In this document: positions 15,515 to 22,696 of the stretch, piece by piece | Position numbering within the stretch: position 1 is the first letter of the stretch | How the letters are laid out: each line of letters opens with the position of its first letter | Assembly: GCA_027019885.1 (NCBI GenBank) | Contig: JALUWC010000507.1 | Coordinates: 1 to 26,291, forward strand | Length of the DNA stretch: 26,291 nucleotides | Direction of reading: 5' to 3' | From: Geoglobus sp. | Lineage (GTDB): Archaea; Halobacteriota; Archaeoglobi; Archaeoglobales; Archaeoglobaceae | Position numbers and translations under genes: made by a program | The notes under the pieces: generated by a model | Seen by the model: the letters and a program-made list of their open reading frames with translations, nothing else | Databases searched by the model: none | Told to the model about the DNA's origin: nothing

Positions 15515-15686
15515 ATGCCCTCTGTGGACTCAATGACGTCAGTGAACGTTCAAGTAAAAAAGAGAGTAAAAGCCTGCAACCAGCAAAAAACACATCCAAA
15601 GCGAAACAAAATTCGAATGGCTGAAGAAAAACGTCGGCAACATCTTAGATTTCCTGAATAATCTGATAGACATAGTCAAAAACTAA
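15515..15686 (+). pseudogene. Small broken gene, possibly frameshifted
   Basis: An ATG at 15515 with a strong GAGGTG site seven bases upstream opens MPSVDSMTSVNVQVKKRVK and runs 48 codons to 15661. The next frame gives a better C-terminus, HIQSETKFEWLKKNVGNILD and on to LNNLIDIVKN, ending at 15686. Removing one A from the A6 run near 15585 joins the two into a 56-residue basic-then-helical protein. The N-terminal VNVQVKKRV resembles the first strand of small archaeal antitoxin-like proteins, but this is weak. The function is unknown. Confidence 0.3.
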
Positions 15687-15735
15687 ATGGAACCTCATGT
15701 GATCATTATCTCTCCGATTAGGGAAACTACGGGGC

Positions 15736-15810
15736 GGGCCCGTGGCTCAGCCTGGTTAGAGCGTGCGCCTGATAAGCGCAAGGTCCGGGGTTCAAACCCC
15801 CGCGGGCCCA
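15736..15810 (+). tRNA. tRNA-Ile (GAT anticodon)
   Basis: A 75-nt cloverleaf: acceptor GGGCCCG pairs with CGGGCCC (discriminator A at 15810), D-arm GCTC/GAGC with an AGCCTGGTTA loop, anticodon stem TGCGC/GCGCA enclosing CTGATAA (anticodon GAT), a five-base variable loop, and T-arm CGGGG-TTCAAAC-CCCCG. All stems are fully paired. CCA is not encoded and no intron is present. The neighbourhood is poor in housekeeping genes on both sides, as is common where elements have integrated into a tRNA. Confidence 0.97.
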
Positions 15811-15813
15811 TGC

Positions 15814-15818
15814 TTTTT
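15814..15818 (+). terminator. T5 tract after tRNA-Ile
   Basis: Five T residues begin four bases after the tRNA 3' end, a typical archaeal tRNA stop signal. Confidence 0.4.
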
Positions 15819-15865
15819 ACTGGCAATATGAACACCAGCTCACTCGATTTTTGTTTTACGACTGC

Positions 15866-16030
15866 TCAAAGGACTCTTTCAGTGAATCCGCTGATATTAT
15901 CAGTTATTTGGCGTAGCTTTTGGATTAGCTCTGGGCTCCATGTCAGGTAGATACGCTGCCTTTTCCGGCTTTCCTCCTTTCTCCTCCATTTTTCAGGTGG
16001 TGTATGCACACCTGCGTACCTGTCTCCCAT
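15866..16030 (-). CDS. Small ribbon-helix-helix-like DNA-binding protein, helix B cut short
   Basis: A 54-residue basic protein. MGDRYAGVHTPPEKWRRKEE is a charged N-terminus. Then RQRIYLTW (about 24-31) could be the DNA-contacting strand, SPELIQKLRQIT helix A, and ISGFTERVL the start of helix B. That order is the ribbon-helix-helix (CopG/MetJ-like) pattern. The protein stops at a TGA where helix B would normally continue, and the frame beyond it still reads AVVKQKSSELV, so the gene may be truncated by a point mutation. A minus-strand TATA box (CTTAAATATT) lies exactly 26 nt before the ATG, good support for a real leaderless gene. It points at the 3' end of tRNA-Ile. Confidence 0.5.
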   Translation of the reverse strand: MGDRYAGVHTPPEKWRRKEESRKRQRIYLTWSPELIQKLRQITDNISGFTERVL

Positions 16031-16050
16031 GGAAAAATGTTAATCGTTGG

Positions 16051-16060
16051 AATATTTAAG
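16051..16060 (-). promoter_or_regulatory. TATA box of the ribbon-helix-helix-like gene
   Basis: The minus strand reads CTTAAATATT, centred about 26 nt upstream of the ATG at 16030. Confidence 0.5.
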
Positions 16061-16207
16061 CATAGTAGATTAACAGCAAATTTGGGGGTTTTTGGGAGTT
16101 TTTCCATCGTGATGTTAGAAGGATTGGAAACTCAAATTGAGATGAGATTGGTAATATTCACTATAACTTTGTCTTTACTAACTGGAAAAAATCTGGACAC
16201 CCTTAAT

Positions 16208-16618
16208 TTATGGAAAATAATAATCATTAGCCTCCTTAACGCTATTAAATTGTCTAATTATGCCTTCTTTTCTTATCTCCACAACTTTGAAATTTGGTGG
16301 ATGCTCTTCATAAAGATAGTTCAGTATTTCTTCACGTAGAAACCATTCACCTTGAACTGCATTGCAATAAGGGCAAACGTTTGCGTAGTATCCCTCTTTA
16401 ACAATCGAGGTTTTACGGTAATGTATGTTGGCTCCCAATGAACGAAAATGCCTGATTAACCAGTCTGGAAGCCCATCTCTCCAAAGTTCTCCTTCTCCTC
16501 CAGGAACAAAACTCCAGCCTTCGACATCGAGAGCAACTGTAACATCTTTGTTGCACTTCCAACATTTTCTCTGCCAAACAGCATAATAAAAGGTTAGATT
16601 ACCCGGATTACGAGCCAT
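16208..16618 (-). CDS. Unrecognised protein with a split CxxC zinc-ribbon
   Basis: A 136-residue protein of no family I recognise. Two CxxC pairs, KCWKCNKD (C19/C22) and NVCPYCNAVQGEW (C82/C85), probably bind one zinc. Between them is an aromatic-rich segment (DVEGWSFVPGGEGELWRDGL). The tail is charged and helical (REEILNYLYEEHPPNF). The ATG at 16618 is preferred because GGGTG lies eight bases upstream; a GTG at 16627 is an alternative. Just upstream sits a set of GTAGCA repeats that could regulate it. Context (tRNA-adjacent, isolated, beside other orphan genes) suggests an accessory gene from an integrated element. Composition and stop-free length make it likely real. Confidence 0.65.
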   Translation of the reverse strand: MARNPGNLTFYYAVWQRKCWKCNKDVTVALDVEGWSFVPGGEGELWRDGLPDWLIRHFRSLGANIHYRKTSIVKEGYYANVCPYCNAVQGEWFLREEILNYLYEEHPPNFKVVEIRKEGIIRQFNSVKEANDYYFP

Positions 16619-16684
16619 AGCTAACACACCCTAATTGAATCTCTGATTTTTTCTGAATTTTTAGGTTATTAATTTTTTCCTAAA

Positions 16685-16849
16685 GTAGCATGGTAGCACG
16701 GTAGCATACAACTTTGTGAAGTTATTTTGAAAAAATAAGGTCCCTTCTTATAAGGCGTGCTACCTTTCTTGAAAAACCTCTTAAATGCCTCAATTAGCTA
16801 AAAAAAGGCGAATAAACCAGTAGCATGAATTTCAGTATTATGTGCTACC
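16685..16849. repeat. GTAGCA[C/T] repeats: three tandem 8-mers plus three scattered copies
   Basis: Three direct 8-bp units run head-to-tail at 16685-16708 (GTAGCATG, GTAGCACG, GTAGCATA). The same core recurs inverted at about 16756-16763 (CGTGCTAC), direct at 16820-16827 (GTAGCATG) and inverted at 16842-16849 (GTGCTACC). Between them the DNA is A/T-rich (for example GAAAAAATAAGG and GCTAAAAAAAGG). The array sits upstream of the zinc-ribbon gene at 16208-16618. Such an arrangement suits iterons of a plasmid origin or a multi-site operator; which one cannot be told from sequence. Confidence 0.55.
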
Positions 16850-16893
16850 TATTCTACCCATAACTTGTGTTACCATTCAAAAATTCGTAATAA

Positions 16894-17320
16894 CTATTTA
16901 ATTTCTCCAGACACTTTGCTCAATTCTTCGATTAACTGGGTATAGCTCCCAATCACACCTGGAAGGCCGTAAAGAAGCCTCTCAAAAGAATAAATGATTC
17001 TGCCGGAGTCCTTCAAAAAGAAATCTACAAAAATCTTTTTAATGGTTTCATCATCCTTAAACCTCGAAAACCCCCTTCATCATGTCGTAAATCCCTTCTT
17101 CTTGACTCAAGTATTTTAAATCATCCTTGAAATCCAGCATTTTGATGGATTTTTCTTTCTCAATTTCAAGTATTTCAGGATGCCTTAATTTAGCGAATTC
17201 TAAATCATCTTTTAGCTTCTCCAAATCCTTTCTTAAAGCATCTCTTGCCAGGATTTCAACTAGCTGTCTTGTTTTTGTTATTTCATTCAATATCCCCATC
17301 AGTACATTTTCACTAACCAT
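16894..17320 (-). pseudogene. Unrecognised coiled-coil-type gene, probably frameshifted
   Basis: The 5' frame (17320-17057, 87 aa) starts MVSENVLMGILNEITKTRQ, is rich in Lys/Glu/Leu heptad-like helices, and stops after MMKGVFEV. The following frame lacks any start codon at its head but continues with a coherent sequence (KDDETIKKIFVDFFLKDSGR, then LLYGLPGVIGSYTQLIEEL) to a stop at 16894. Removing one base near the G5 run at about 17070-17074 joins them into 141 residues exactly in frame. No domain is recognised. A minus-strand TATA box about 32 nt upstream supports transcription of the front part. The 87-residue frame may be a functional short form. Confidence 0.5.
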
Positions 17321-17347
17321 GGTATAAATATAAAATACGGAAAGTTA

Positions 17348-17357
17348 ATTTATAAAT
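17348..17357 (-). promoter_or_regulatory. TATA box of the coiled-coil-type gene
   Basis: The minus strand reads ATTTATAAAT, about 32 nt before the ATG at 17320, within strongly AT-rich DNA. Confidence 0.4.
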
Positions 17358-17506
17358 ATTTTTCGATTACCAGTATACAGAAATAACTTGGTGAAATATA
17401 CGTAAACCACTATAGTTAAACCAGCTTCCTCTAATAAGCTTCTTCATTCAAATAGCGTATCAGCAAATTCCCAAAACATCCCCCATAATAGGCAAAAGGC
17501 GACAAT

Positions 17507-17517
17507 CTTTTATACAC
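17507..17517 (+). promoter_or_regulatory. TATA box of the membrane-protein pair
   Basis: CTTTTATACAC would start transcription near 17538, leaving about 40 nt of leader with the GGAGGG ribosome binding site before the GTG at 17578. The 257 bases from 17321 to 17577 hold only this and the preceding promoter. Confidence 0.4.
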
Positions 17518-17577
17518 CAGATGTATAATAACATACAGTATAGCATTGTTAGAATGCCCGGTCAATGGAGGGAAATC

Positions 17578-18144
17578 GTGGGTATTATAAGAATGAAAAC
17601 TATGCTGAGGGTGGCAAATCCTGCCGGTACATTACTTGCAGCATTTCTGCTTGCAACATACAGGGCAAAAGCTCACTGTCCTTTATGCACTGCCGGTATT
17701 GCTGCCGTAGCTGGTGGAGCTGCATTTATCGGTGTCAAAAGTGTTGTGATTGGGCTTTTTGTGGGTGCATTTGCAGTATCAACCGGCCTGTGGATCGGGA
17801 ACTCCAAGGGTCTTGGTCATATCACAAAGCTATTCCTCGCTCTTGCCTCCCACCTTCTGACCGTCATACCGCTCTCATCCGTAATTCATGGCGTTTTGCC
17901 AGTGTACATCTCACTGACAGGAGATTACGGATCCATGCTTAACAGAACATACCTTTTCAATTCGTTTCTTGTTGGAAGTGTTGCTGGAGGGTTGGTTACA
18001 ACAGCAACTCCGTGGATAAGCAGAAAGATAACAGAGCTTAGAAATGGAAGGAGAGTTCCATTTCAGGGTTTTGCCATTACAATTTCTCTGCTCATAGCTG
18101 TTGGGCTCGTCATGCAGGGAATCGTGTGGGAAATGAATGTGTAA
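17578..18144 (+). CDS. Multi-pass membrane protein with a CPLC motif
   Basis: A 188-residue hydrophobic protein of unknown function with about five membrane segments. NPAGTLLAAFLLATYRAKA looks like a first segment ending outside, followed at once by HCPLCTAG, a CxxC of thiol-redox or metal-binding type at the membrane face. Then come glycine-rich segments (AGIAAVAGGAAFIGV, SVVIGLFVGAFAVSTGLWIG), one around LFLALASHLLTVIPL, and a C-terminal helix. The frame is open to 17521, but the GTG at 17578 has GGAGGG five bases upstream; ATGs at 17554 and 17593 are alternatives. It is followed 20 nt later by a second membrane protein, with which it probably forms a unit. Confidence 0.7.
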   Translation: MGIIRMKTMLRVANPAGTLLAAFLLATYRAKAHCPLCTAGIAAVAGGAAFIGVKSVVIGLFVGAFAVSTGLWIGNSKGLGHITKLFLALASHLLTVIPLSSVIHGVLPVYISLTGDYGSMLNRTYLFNSFLVGSVAGGLVTTATPWISRKITELRNGRRVPFQGFAITISLLIAVGLVMQGIVWEMNV

Positions 18145-18164
18145 TTCCTAAGAGGTGATTGGAT

Positions 18165-18617
18165 GTGTACATAAACGATACCTTTTTTGTAGCACTCGTT
18201 TCAGTCTCCTTTCTGTACTTATTACTTCTGCTGGTGAAAATATCAACAAAATATCTGGAGCTCTGTGTTATCTGCCTGTCTGTATCCCTCACATGGATTT
18301 CACTTCTCGCTCTGCATCTAACCGGCATTTTCTCCGATGTAACCCTGATAGCGCTTCTGATGGGACAGAGCATCACAGGGATTTTCTATGTGGCTGAAAG
18401 AATGGTCAGTCAGGAATTGAGGATATTCAGACTTCCTTTCCTCCTAACCCTAACATTCATCGGATACTACATCCTCAATTTGAACAGGAATTCTGTTACT
18501 TCACTTCTTTTCCTGCTCACACTCTGGAGTGTTTTCTTGTCAATCTACATTCTCAGATCTAACAGAAAATTCAGGGAAATTGCAGCCCGGATAATTGAGT
18601 GCTGTAAAAACTGGTAG
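18165..18617 (+). CDS. Unrecognised membrane protein
   Basis: A 150-residue protein with about five hydrophobic segments (for example FFVALVSVSFLYLLLLLV, LCVICLSVSLTWISLLAL, FLLTLTFIGYYIL and LLFLLTLWSVFLSIYIL) and a short charged C-terminal tail ending RIIECCKNW. No family is recognised. The start at GTG 18165 is chosen because GAGGTGAT lies five bases before it; a TTG at 18159 overlaps that site. It follows the CPLC membrane protein closely on the same strand and is probably its partner. Nothing indicates a transport substrate. Confidence 0.65.
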   Translation: MYINDTFFVALVSVSFLYLLLLLVKISTKYLELCVICLSVSLTWISLLALHLTGIFSDVTLIALLMGQSITGIFYVAERMVSQELRIFRLPFLLTLTFIGYYILNLNRNSVTSLLFLLTLWSVFLSIYILRSNRKFREIAARIIECCKNW

Positions 18618-18763
18618 AATAAAGGGAGCAGCAAAAATAAATAGCACTCAGACCCAATTATTAACGCTCCGCTTCCCACACCTGTGTGATAGGCGTGATT
18701 ACAGGTCGGTTGGCAGAGCAACACTTCCATGAGTTTACGATCATGACAGTTTACAAAAGAAAA

Positions 18764-18776
18764 CCTTTTTAATTTT
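18764..18776 (+). promoter_or_regulatory. TATA box of the ppsA-hpt-dph2 operon
   Basis: CCTTTTTAATTTT lies about 35 nt before the ppsA ATG at 18806, followed by the AGGTGG ribosome binding site. The rest of 18618-18760 holds no gene I can support. Confidence 0.4.
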
Positions 18777-18805
18777 CATGGCATCCCTTCAACCAGGTGG
18801 TTGTT

Positions 18806-21067
18806 ATGGGTATTCTGTGGCTGAATGAAATAGGAAAAAATGACATACCTCTTGCAGGTGGTAAGGGTGCAAATCTCGGTGAACTTTTGAGAAATGAAAT
18901 CCCCGTACCCAACGGATTTATTGTTGACAGCAAAACGTTTCTTGAATTTATGGAGGCAACAGGAATCCTCTATCAGGTTAATGACATGCTGAGAGGTCTT
19001 GACGTAGAGGATACAGATGAGCTGGATGAGACATCAAAGAAAATAAGAGAAATTATCGAATCATCTGAAATTCCAGAGGTCATAGGTGACGAGATCAGGA
19101 TGGCCTACAGAGAACTGTGCAAGGAGGAGGGAGAGGAGGTTTTTGTGGCTGTGAGAAGCTCAGCAACAGCAGAGGATTTGCCTGATGCGAGTTTTGCAGG
19201 ACAGCAGGAGACGTATTTGAATGTTAAAGGAGAGGATAATGTCGTGGAGATGGTAAGAAAATGCTGGAGCAGTCTTTACACACCGAGAGCCATTTACTAC
19301 CGAGTGCAGCAGGGTTTCAGGCATGACGAGGTCAGCATTGCAGTTGTTGTTCAGAAAATGATAAACAGTGAGAAGAGCGGTGTTATGTTCACCTCTCATC
19401 CCGTGACTGGAGAAAAGCAGTGCATAATCGAGGCTGCTTTCGGGCTTGGTGAGGCTATTGTGAGTGGTGCGGTAAGCCCAGACACCTACATTTACGACAG
19501 AATAGCAAAAAAGATCGTTGATATTAATGTGGCAGAGAAGAAGATAATGATTACAAGAGATGAAAATGGAAATACTGTTAAAGTTGAGCTGCCAGCAAAT
19601 AAGGCAAATGAGAGAGTTCTGAGTGACGATGAAATTAAAGAGCTTGTCAAGTTTGCAGAGCTTATTGAAAATCATTACGGCAATCCTCAGGATGTTGAGT
19701 GGGGGATTGAGAAGGGGAAGGTGTATATTCTTCAGTCGAGAGCCATAACAACAATCAGAGGAAAGAAGGAGGAGAAAAGTGTGAAGGGAGAAGTTGACAT
19801 CCTTCTGAAGGGGCTTGGCGCCTCTCCGGGAATCGGAACGGGGAAGGTTAAGGTGATAGAGAGTGAAAAGGAGATAAGCAAGGTGGAGGAGGGAGATATT
19901 CTCGTCACCACAATGACAACCCCCGACATGGTTCCCGCAATGAAAAGAGCCTCAGCCATAGTTACTGATGAAGGAGGTTTAACATGTCATGCAGCCATTG
20001 TCAGCAGAGAGCTCGGAGTTCCAGCGGTTGTTGGCACAAAGGAGGCAACAAAGGTGCTGAGAGATGGAATGATTGTAACGGTTGACGGAGAGAAGGGAGT
20101 TGTTTACGAGGGAGCGGTTGAGATAGAGAGAAAGGAGGAGAAGGTTGAGGTTCAGATGGCAGCGAAGCTTATAACAGCCACGGAGGTGAAGGTGAACATA
20201 TCAATTCCCGATGGAGCTAAGAGAGCCTATGGAACTGGAGCTGACGGTGTGGGGCTTTTCAGAATAGAGCACATGGTTCTCGGGCTGCCGAAGCATCCCA
20301 TGAAGTACATCAGAGATGGAGAGATAGATGAGTATATCCAGAAGCTCTATGAGGGAATGAGGGAGGTCGCCGAGACATTCTATCCAAAACCCGTCTGGAT
20401 AAGAACCCTCGACGCCCCAACAGATGAGTTCAGGGCAATGGAAGGAGGGGAAAATGAGCCAATAGAGGCAAATCCGATGCTCGGCTTCAGAGGGATAAGG
20501 AGAGATCTGATTGAGGATATTCATTTCAGAGCTGAGATAAGGGCCATAAAGAGGCTTGTTGATGAAGGCCTTACAAATGTTGGAATAATGATTCCCCTTG
20601 TAACGAGAGTTGATGAGGTGAGAAGGGCAAAGGAGATAATACAGGAGGAGGGACTGGACTTAAGCAAGATAGAGTTCGGTGTGATGGTTGAAACCCCTGC
20701 TGCAGCGCTGGTAATAGAGGACATAATTGATGTCGGGATAGACTTCATCTCATTCGGTACAAACGATCTAACGCAATACACACTCGCAATCGACAGAAAC
20801 AACGAGAATGTTGCATACATGTATGATGAAACTCATCCAGCAGTCATGAAGCTGATAGAGCATGTGATAAACGCATGCAGAAAGAGAGGTGTGACGACAT
20901 CTATCTGCGGTCAGGCGGGGAGCTATCCGCATGTTGTCGAAAAACTGGTGAAGCTCGGAATAGACAGTGTCTCAGCAAATCCTGATGCCGTGCAGACTGT
21001 GAGGGAAACAATTGCGAGAGTGGAGAAAAAGCTCATCCTTGACAGATTGAGGGGTCTTGATGCTTAA
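18806..21067 (+). CDS. ppsA: Phosphoenolpyruvate synthase
   Basis: A 753-residue gluconeogenic enzyme converting pyruvate, ATP and water to PEP, AMP and phosphate. The N-terminal ATP-binding domain (about 1-320) opens LNEIGKNDIPLAGGKGANLG and includes VAVRSSATAEDLPDASFAGQ. The swivelling phosphohistidine domain has GGLTCHAAIVSRELG with the phosphorylated H395. The C-terminal PEP/pyruvate TIM barrel includes RTLDAPTDEFRAMEGG, GFRGIRRDL, FGTNDLTQYTLAIDRN and SICGQAGSYP with the catalytic C701. All domains are complete. The ATG at 18806 has AGGTGG upstream, while an in-frame GTG at 18797 lies on that site. Its 3' end overlaps hpt by 8 nt. Confidence 0.95.
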   Translation: MGILWLNEIGKNDIPLAGGKGANLGELLRNEIPVPNGFIVDSKTFLEFMEATGILYQVNDMLRGLDVEDTDELDETSKKIREIIESSEIPEVIGDEIRMAYRELCKEEGEEVFVAVRSSATAEDLPDASFAGQQETYLNVKGEDNVVEMVRKCWSSLYTPRAIYYRVQQGFRHDEVSIAVVVQKMINSEKSGVMFTSHPVTGEKQCIIEAAFGLGEAIVSGAVSPDTYIYDRIAKKIVDINVAEKKIMITRDENGNTVKVELPANKANERVLSDDEIKELVKFAELIENHYGNPQDVEWGIEKGKVYILQSRAITTIRGKKEEKSVKGEVDILLKGLGASPGIGTGKVKVIESEKEISKVEEGDILVTTMTTPDMVPAMKRASAIVTDEGGLTCHAAIVSRELGVPAVVGTKEATKVLRDGMIVTVDGEKGVVYEGAVEIERKEEKVEVQMAAKLITATEVKVNISIPDGAKRAYGTGADGVGLFRIEHMVLGLPKHPMKYIRDGEIDEYIQKLYEGMREVAETFYPKPVWIRTLDAPTDEFRAMEGGENEPIEANPMLGFRGIRRDLIEDIHFRAEIRAIKRLVDEGLTNVGIMIPLVTRVDEVRRAKEIIQEEGLDLSKIEFGVMVETPAAALVIEDIIDVGIDFISFGTNDLTQYTLAIDRNNENVAYMYDETHPAVMKLIEHVINACRKRGVTTSICGQAGSYPHVVEKLVKLGIDSVSANPDAVQTVRETIARVEKKLILDRLRGLDA

Positions 21068-21620
21068 CAAGCTCGTGAAGAGCCTTGAAAATGCTCCTGT
21101 GATAATGAAGGGGGATTACCCCTATTTCATTCATCCCCTGACAGATGGTGTGCCGGAACTGCATCCTGACATAGTCAGGGAGGCAGTCTCTGGAATAATA
21201 AGGATAGCCGACCTTGACGTTGACAAAATAGTAACTGTTGAGGCAATGGGAATTCCAGTTGCAACAGCTTTGAGCCTTGCAGTAAGCATACCGATTGTTG
21301 TTGTCAGGAAAAGAGAATACGGACTTCCGAATGAGATTGTTGTCGATCAGGAGACAGGGTATTCCAAGGGAAGGCTGTACATCAATGGCGTAGAAAGAGG
21401 TGACAGGGTGATACTTGTTGATGATGTCATTTCAACAGGTGGAACTGCTCTTGCCACCCTGAAAGCCCTTGAAAGGGCTGGAGCAGAAGTGAGAGACTTT
21501 GTGGCTGTTGTTGAAAAGGGCAACGGAGCAGAAAAACTCAGAGAAATGGGGTACATGGTTAAGAGCCTGGTTAAAATTGAGGTCAGCAGAAATGGTGTCA
21601 GGGTCGTCGATCATATTTGA
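21060..21620 (+). CDS. hpt: Hypoxanthine/guanine phosphoribosyltransferase (archaeal type)
   Basis: A 186-residue purine-salvage enzyme joining hypoxanthine or guanine to PRPP. The PRPP-binding loop is RVILVDDVISTGGTA, near residue 121. Upstream blocks typical of archaeal Hpt are visible: GDYPYFIHPLTDGVPEL, KIVTVEAMGIPVATALSLAV, VRKREYGLPNEIVV and TGYSKGRLYINGV. It lacks the N-terminal helix-turn-helix of the related GfcR regulators. The ATG at 21060 overlaps the end of ppsA and has GAGGGG five bases upstream. Its own 3' end overlaps dph2 by 29 nt, so all three genes are translationally linked. Confidence 0.9.
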   Translation: MLNKLVKSLENAPVIMKGDYPYFIHPLTDGVPELHPDIVREAVSGIIRIADLDVDKIVTVEAMGIPVATALSLAVSIPIVVVRKREYGLPNEIVVDQETGYSKGRLYINGVERGDRVILVDDVISTGGTALATLKALERAGAEVRDFVAVVEKGNGAEKLREMGYMVKSLVKIEVSRNGVRVVDHI

Positions 21621-22563
21621 CAGACTTGACTTCTCATCAATTTTTGATAAAATAAGCTCCGCCTCAATTCTTGGAGTCCAGATTCCTGATGGCCTTAAAT
21701 TCTACGCAATAGACATAGCCAATTTTCTGAGAGAGAGGGGATTTGAGGTCATTTTCTCTGGAAAAGCAACCTACGGTGCGTGTGACATTGACATGGAATT
21801 GCTCAGGGAGGTTGATTTTCTGCTTCATTTTGCCCATACAGAGATGGTGAACATTGACAGGGTGATATATGTCCCTTACAGAATCGAATACGATGTGGAT
21901 GTGGAGTTGTTGAAGGAAAATCTTTTGGAAAGGAAAATAGCTCTGATAGGGACTGCATCCTACTCCTGGAAGTTTGAGAAAATCAGGAGCGCTCTTGAAA
22001 AGGAGGGATTTGAGGTCGAGCTGAGAGAAGGCACCGGGGTTGAGTACCCTGGCCAGGTTCTCGGATGCAACTACTCCTGCCTCAAAAACACAGAATCGAA
22101 AGCAGTTCTTTTCGTGGGAGATGGCGAGTTTCATCCAATTGGAGCAAGTCTCTATTCCAGAAAGAGAGTTTACGCATATTCCCCACTCTCGAATGAGATA
22201 AAAGAGGTGAATGCAGAGGAATTTTTGAAAAGAAGGTATCTGGCAGTATCAAAGGCTATGAACTGCGAGAGCTTTGGAATTCTGGTTTCAACAAAAATAG
22301 GTCAGAAAAGACTTGAACTTGCAAAAGAACTGCAAAGAATTGCCCTCGAGAGAGGCAAAACAGCAGAGATAATTCTAACAGATGAGATAAATCCCAGTGT
22401 GACTGATAACTTCAGATTCGATGCGCATGTGAACACAGCCTGTCCGAGAGTGACCTTTGATGATTACTCAAGGTTTGGCGGAAAAATAATATCCCCCATG
22501 GAGTTCAAAATTGCACTTGGTGTCGAGGATTTTGACAGGTATAGTTTCGAATTTAGCCAGTAA
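21592..22563 (+). CDS. dph2: Diphthamide biosynthesis enzyme Dph2
   Basis: A 323-residue radical-SAM-like [4Fe-4S] enzyme that transfers the aminocarboxypropyl group of SAM to a histidine of elongation factor 2, the first step of diphthamide synthesis. Three separated cysteines bind the cluster: C64 in TYGACDID, C163 (with C159) in VLGCNYSCL, and C284 in NTACPRVTFDD. These match the C59/C163/C287 pattern of Pyrococcus Dph2. The frame is open into hpt, but the ATG at 21592, with TTGAGGTC seven bases upstream, gives the family length; a GTG one codon later is an alternative. It overlaps hpt by 29 nt. It is followed by T-rich DNA and a hairpin. Confidence 0.93.
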   Translation: MVSGSSIIFDRLDFSSIFDKISSASILGVQIPDGLKFYAIDIANFLRERGFEVIFSGKATYGACDIDMELLREVDFLLHFAHTEMVNIDRVIYVPYRIEYDVDVELLKENLLERKIALIGTASYSWKFEKIRSALEKEGFEVELREGTGVEYPGQVLGCNYSCLKNTESKAVLFVGDGEFHPIGASLYSRKRVYAYSPLSNEIKEVNAEEFLKRRYLAVSKAMNCESFGILVSTKIGQKRLELAKELQRIALERGKTAEIILTDEINPSVTDNFRFDAHVNTACPRVTFDDYSRFGGKIISPMEFKIALGVEDFDRYSFEFSQ

Positions 22564-22590
22564 ATTTTTAATTGAAATTTTATATTAATT
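22564..22590 (+). terminator. T-rich terminator after dph2
   Basis: ATTTTTAATTGAAATTTTAT directly follows the dph2 stop codon, a T-rich tract of the kind used for archaeal termination. Confidence 0.35.
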
Positions 22591-22618
22591 ACACTGAAAA
22601 TTACAGAAATTTCAGTGT
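22591..22618. promoter_or_regulatory. 9-bp inverted repeat, hairpin or operator
   Basis: ACACTGAAA and TTTCAGTGT pair perfectly around a 10-base loop. It lies after dph2 and about 80 bases before the six-cysteine protein gene, without a T run immediately after it, so a regulatory site is as likely as a terminator hairpin. It shares CACTGAAAAT with the palindrome at 2674-2698. Confidence 0.4.
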
Positions 22619-22696
22619 GGTTAAAATCAGTAAAGCTTTTATTGGATGTTCGCATAGCTATAATAACAATTACAATAATAACAAGGGTGCATGTAA

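Larger units (their letters stand above)
15036..15735. other. 700-bp stretch with no recognisable gene
   Basis: Between the sensor gene and tRNA-Ile there is no family-recognisable protein. It holds two short candidate frames listed separately (15119-15295 and 15515-15686), many stops in all other frames, and scattered TATA-like sequences (for example TATAATAAAA at 15082-15091 and ATATTTATAA at 15484-15493). The appearance is of decayed accessory DNA next to a tRNA. Confidence 0.4.

Noticed and set aside
15811..15868. TGA read-through or selenocysteine extension of the RHH-like gene
   Set aside because: No selenocysteine insertion structure was seen, and the extension would run back into the tRNA.
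15687..15950. 87-codon plus-strand frame crossing tRNA-Ile
   Set aside because: It runs through a complete tRNA gene; that stretch is explained by the tRNA.
16685..16849. CRISPR-like array
   Set aside because: Repeats are only 8 bp, occur in both orientations and have no regular unique spacers.
18677..18688. CACAC-CT-GTGTG dyad in the gap before ppsA
   Set aside because: Only five base pairs with a two-base centre, about 90 bases from the TATA box; easily chance.
18618..18796. Possible small RNA in the gap before ppsA
   Set aside because: No C/D box pair, tRNA-like fold or other RNA signature was found in it.
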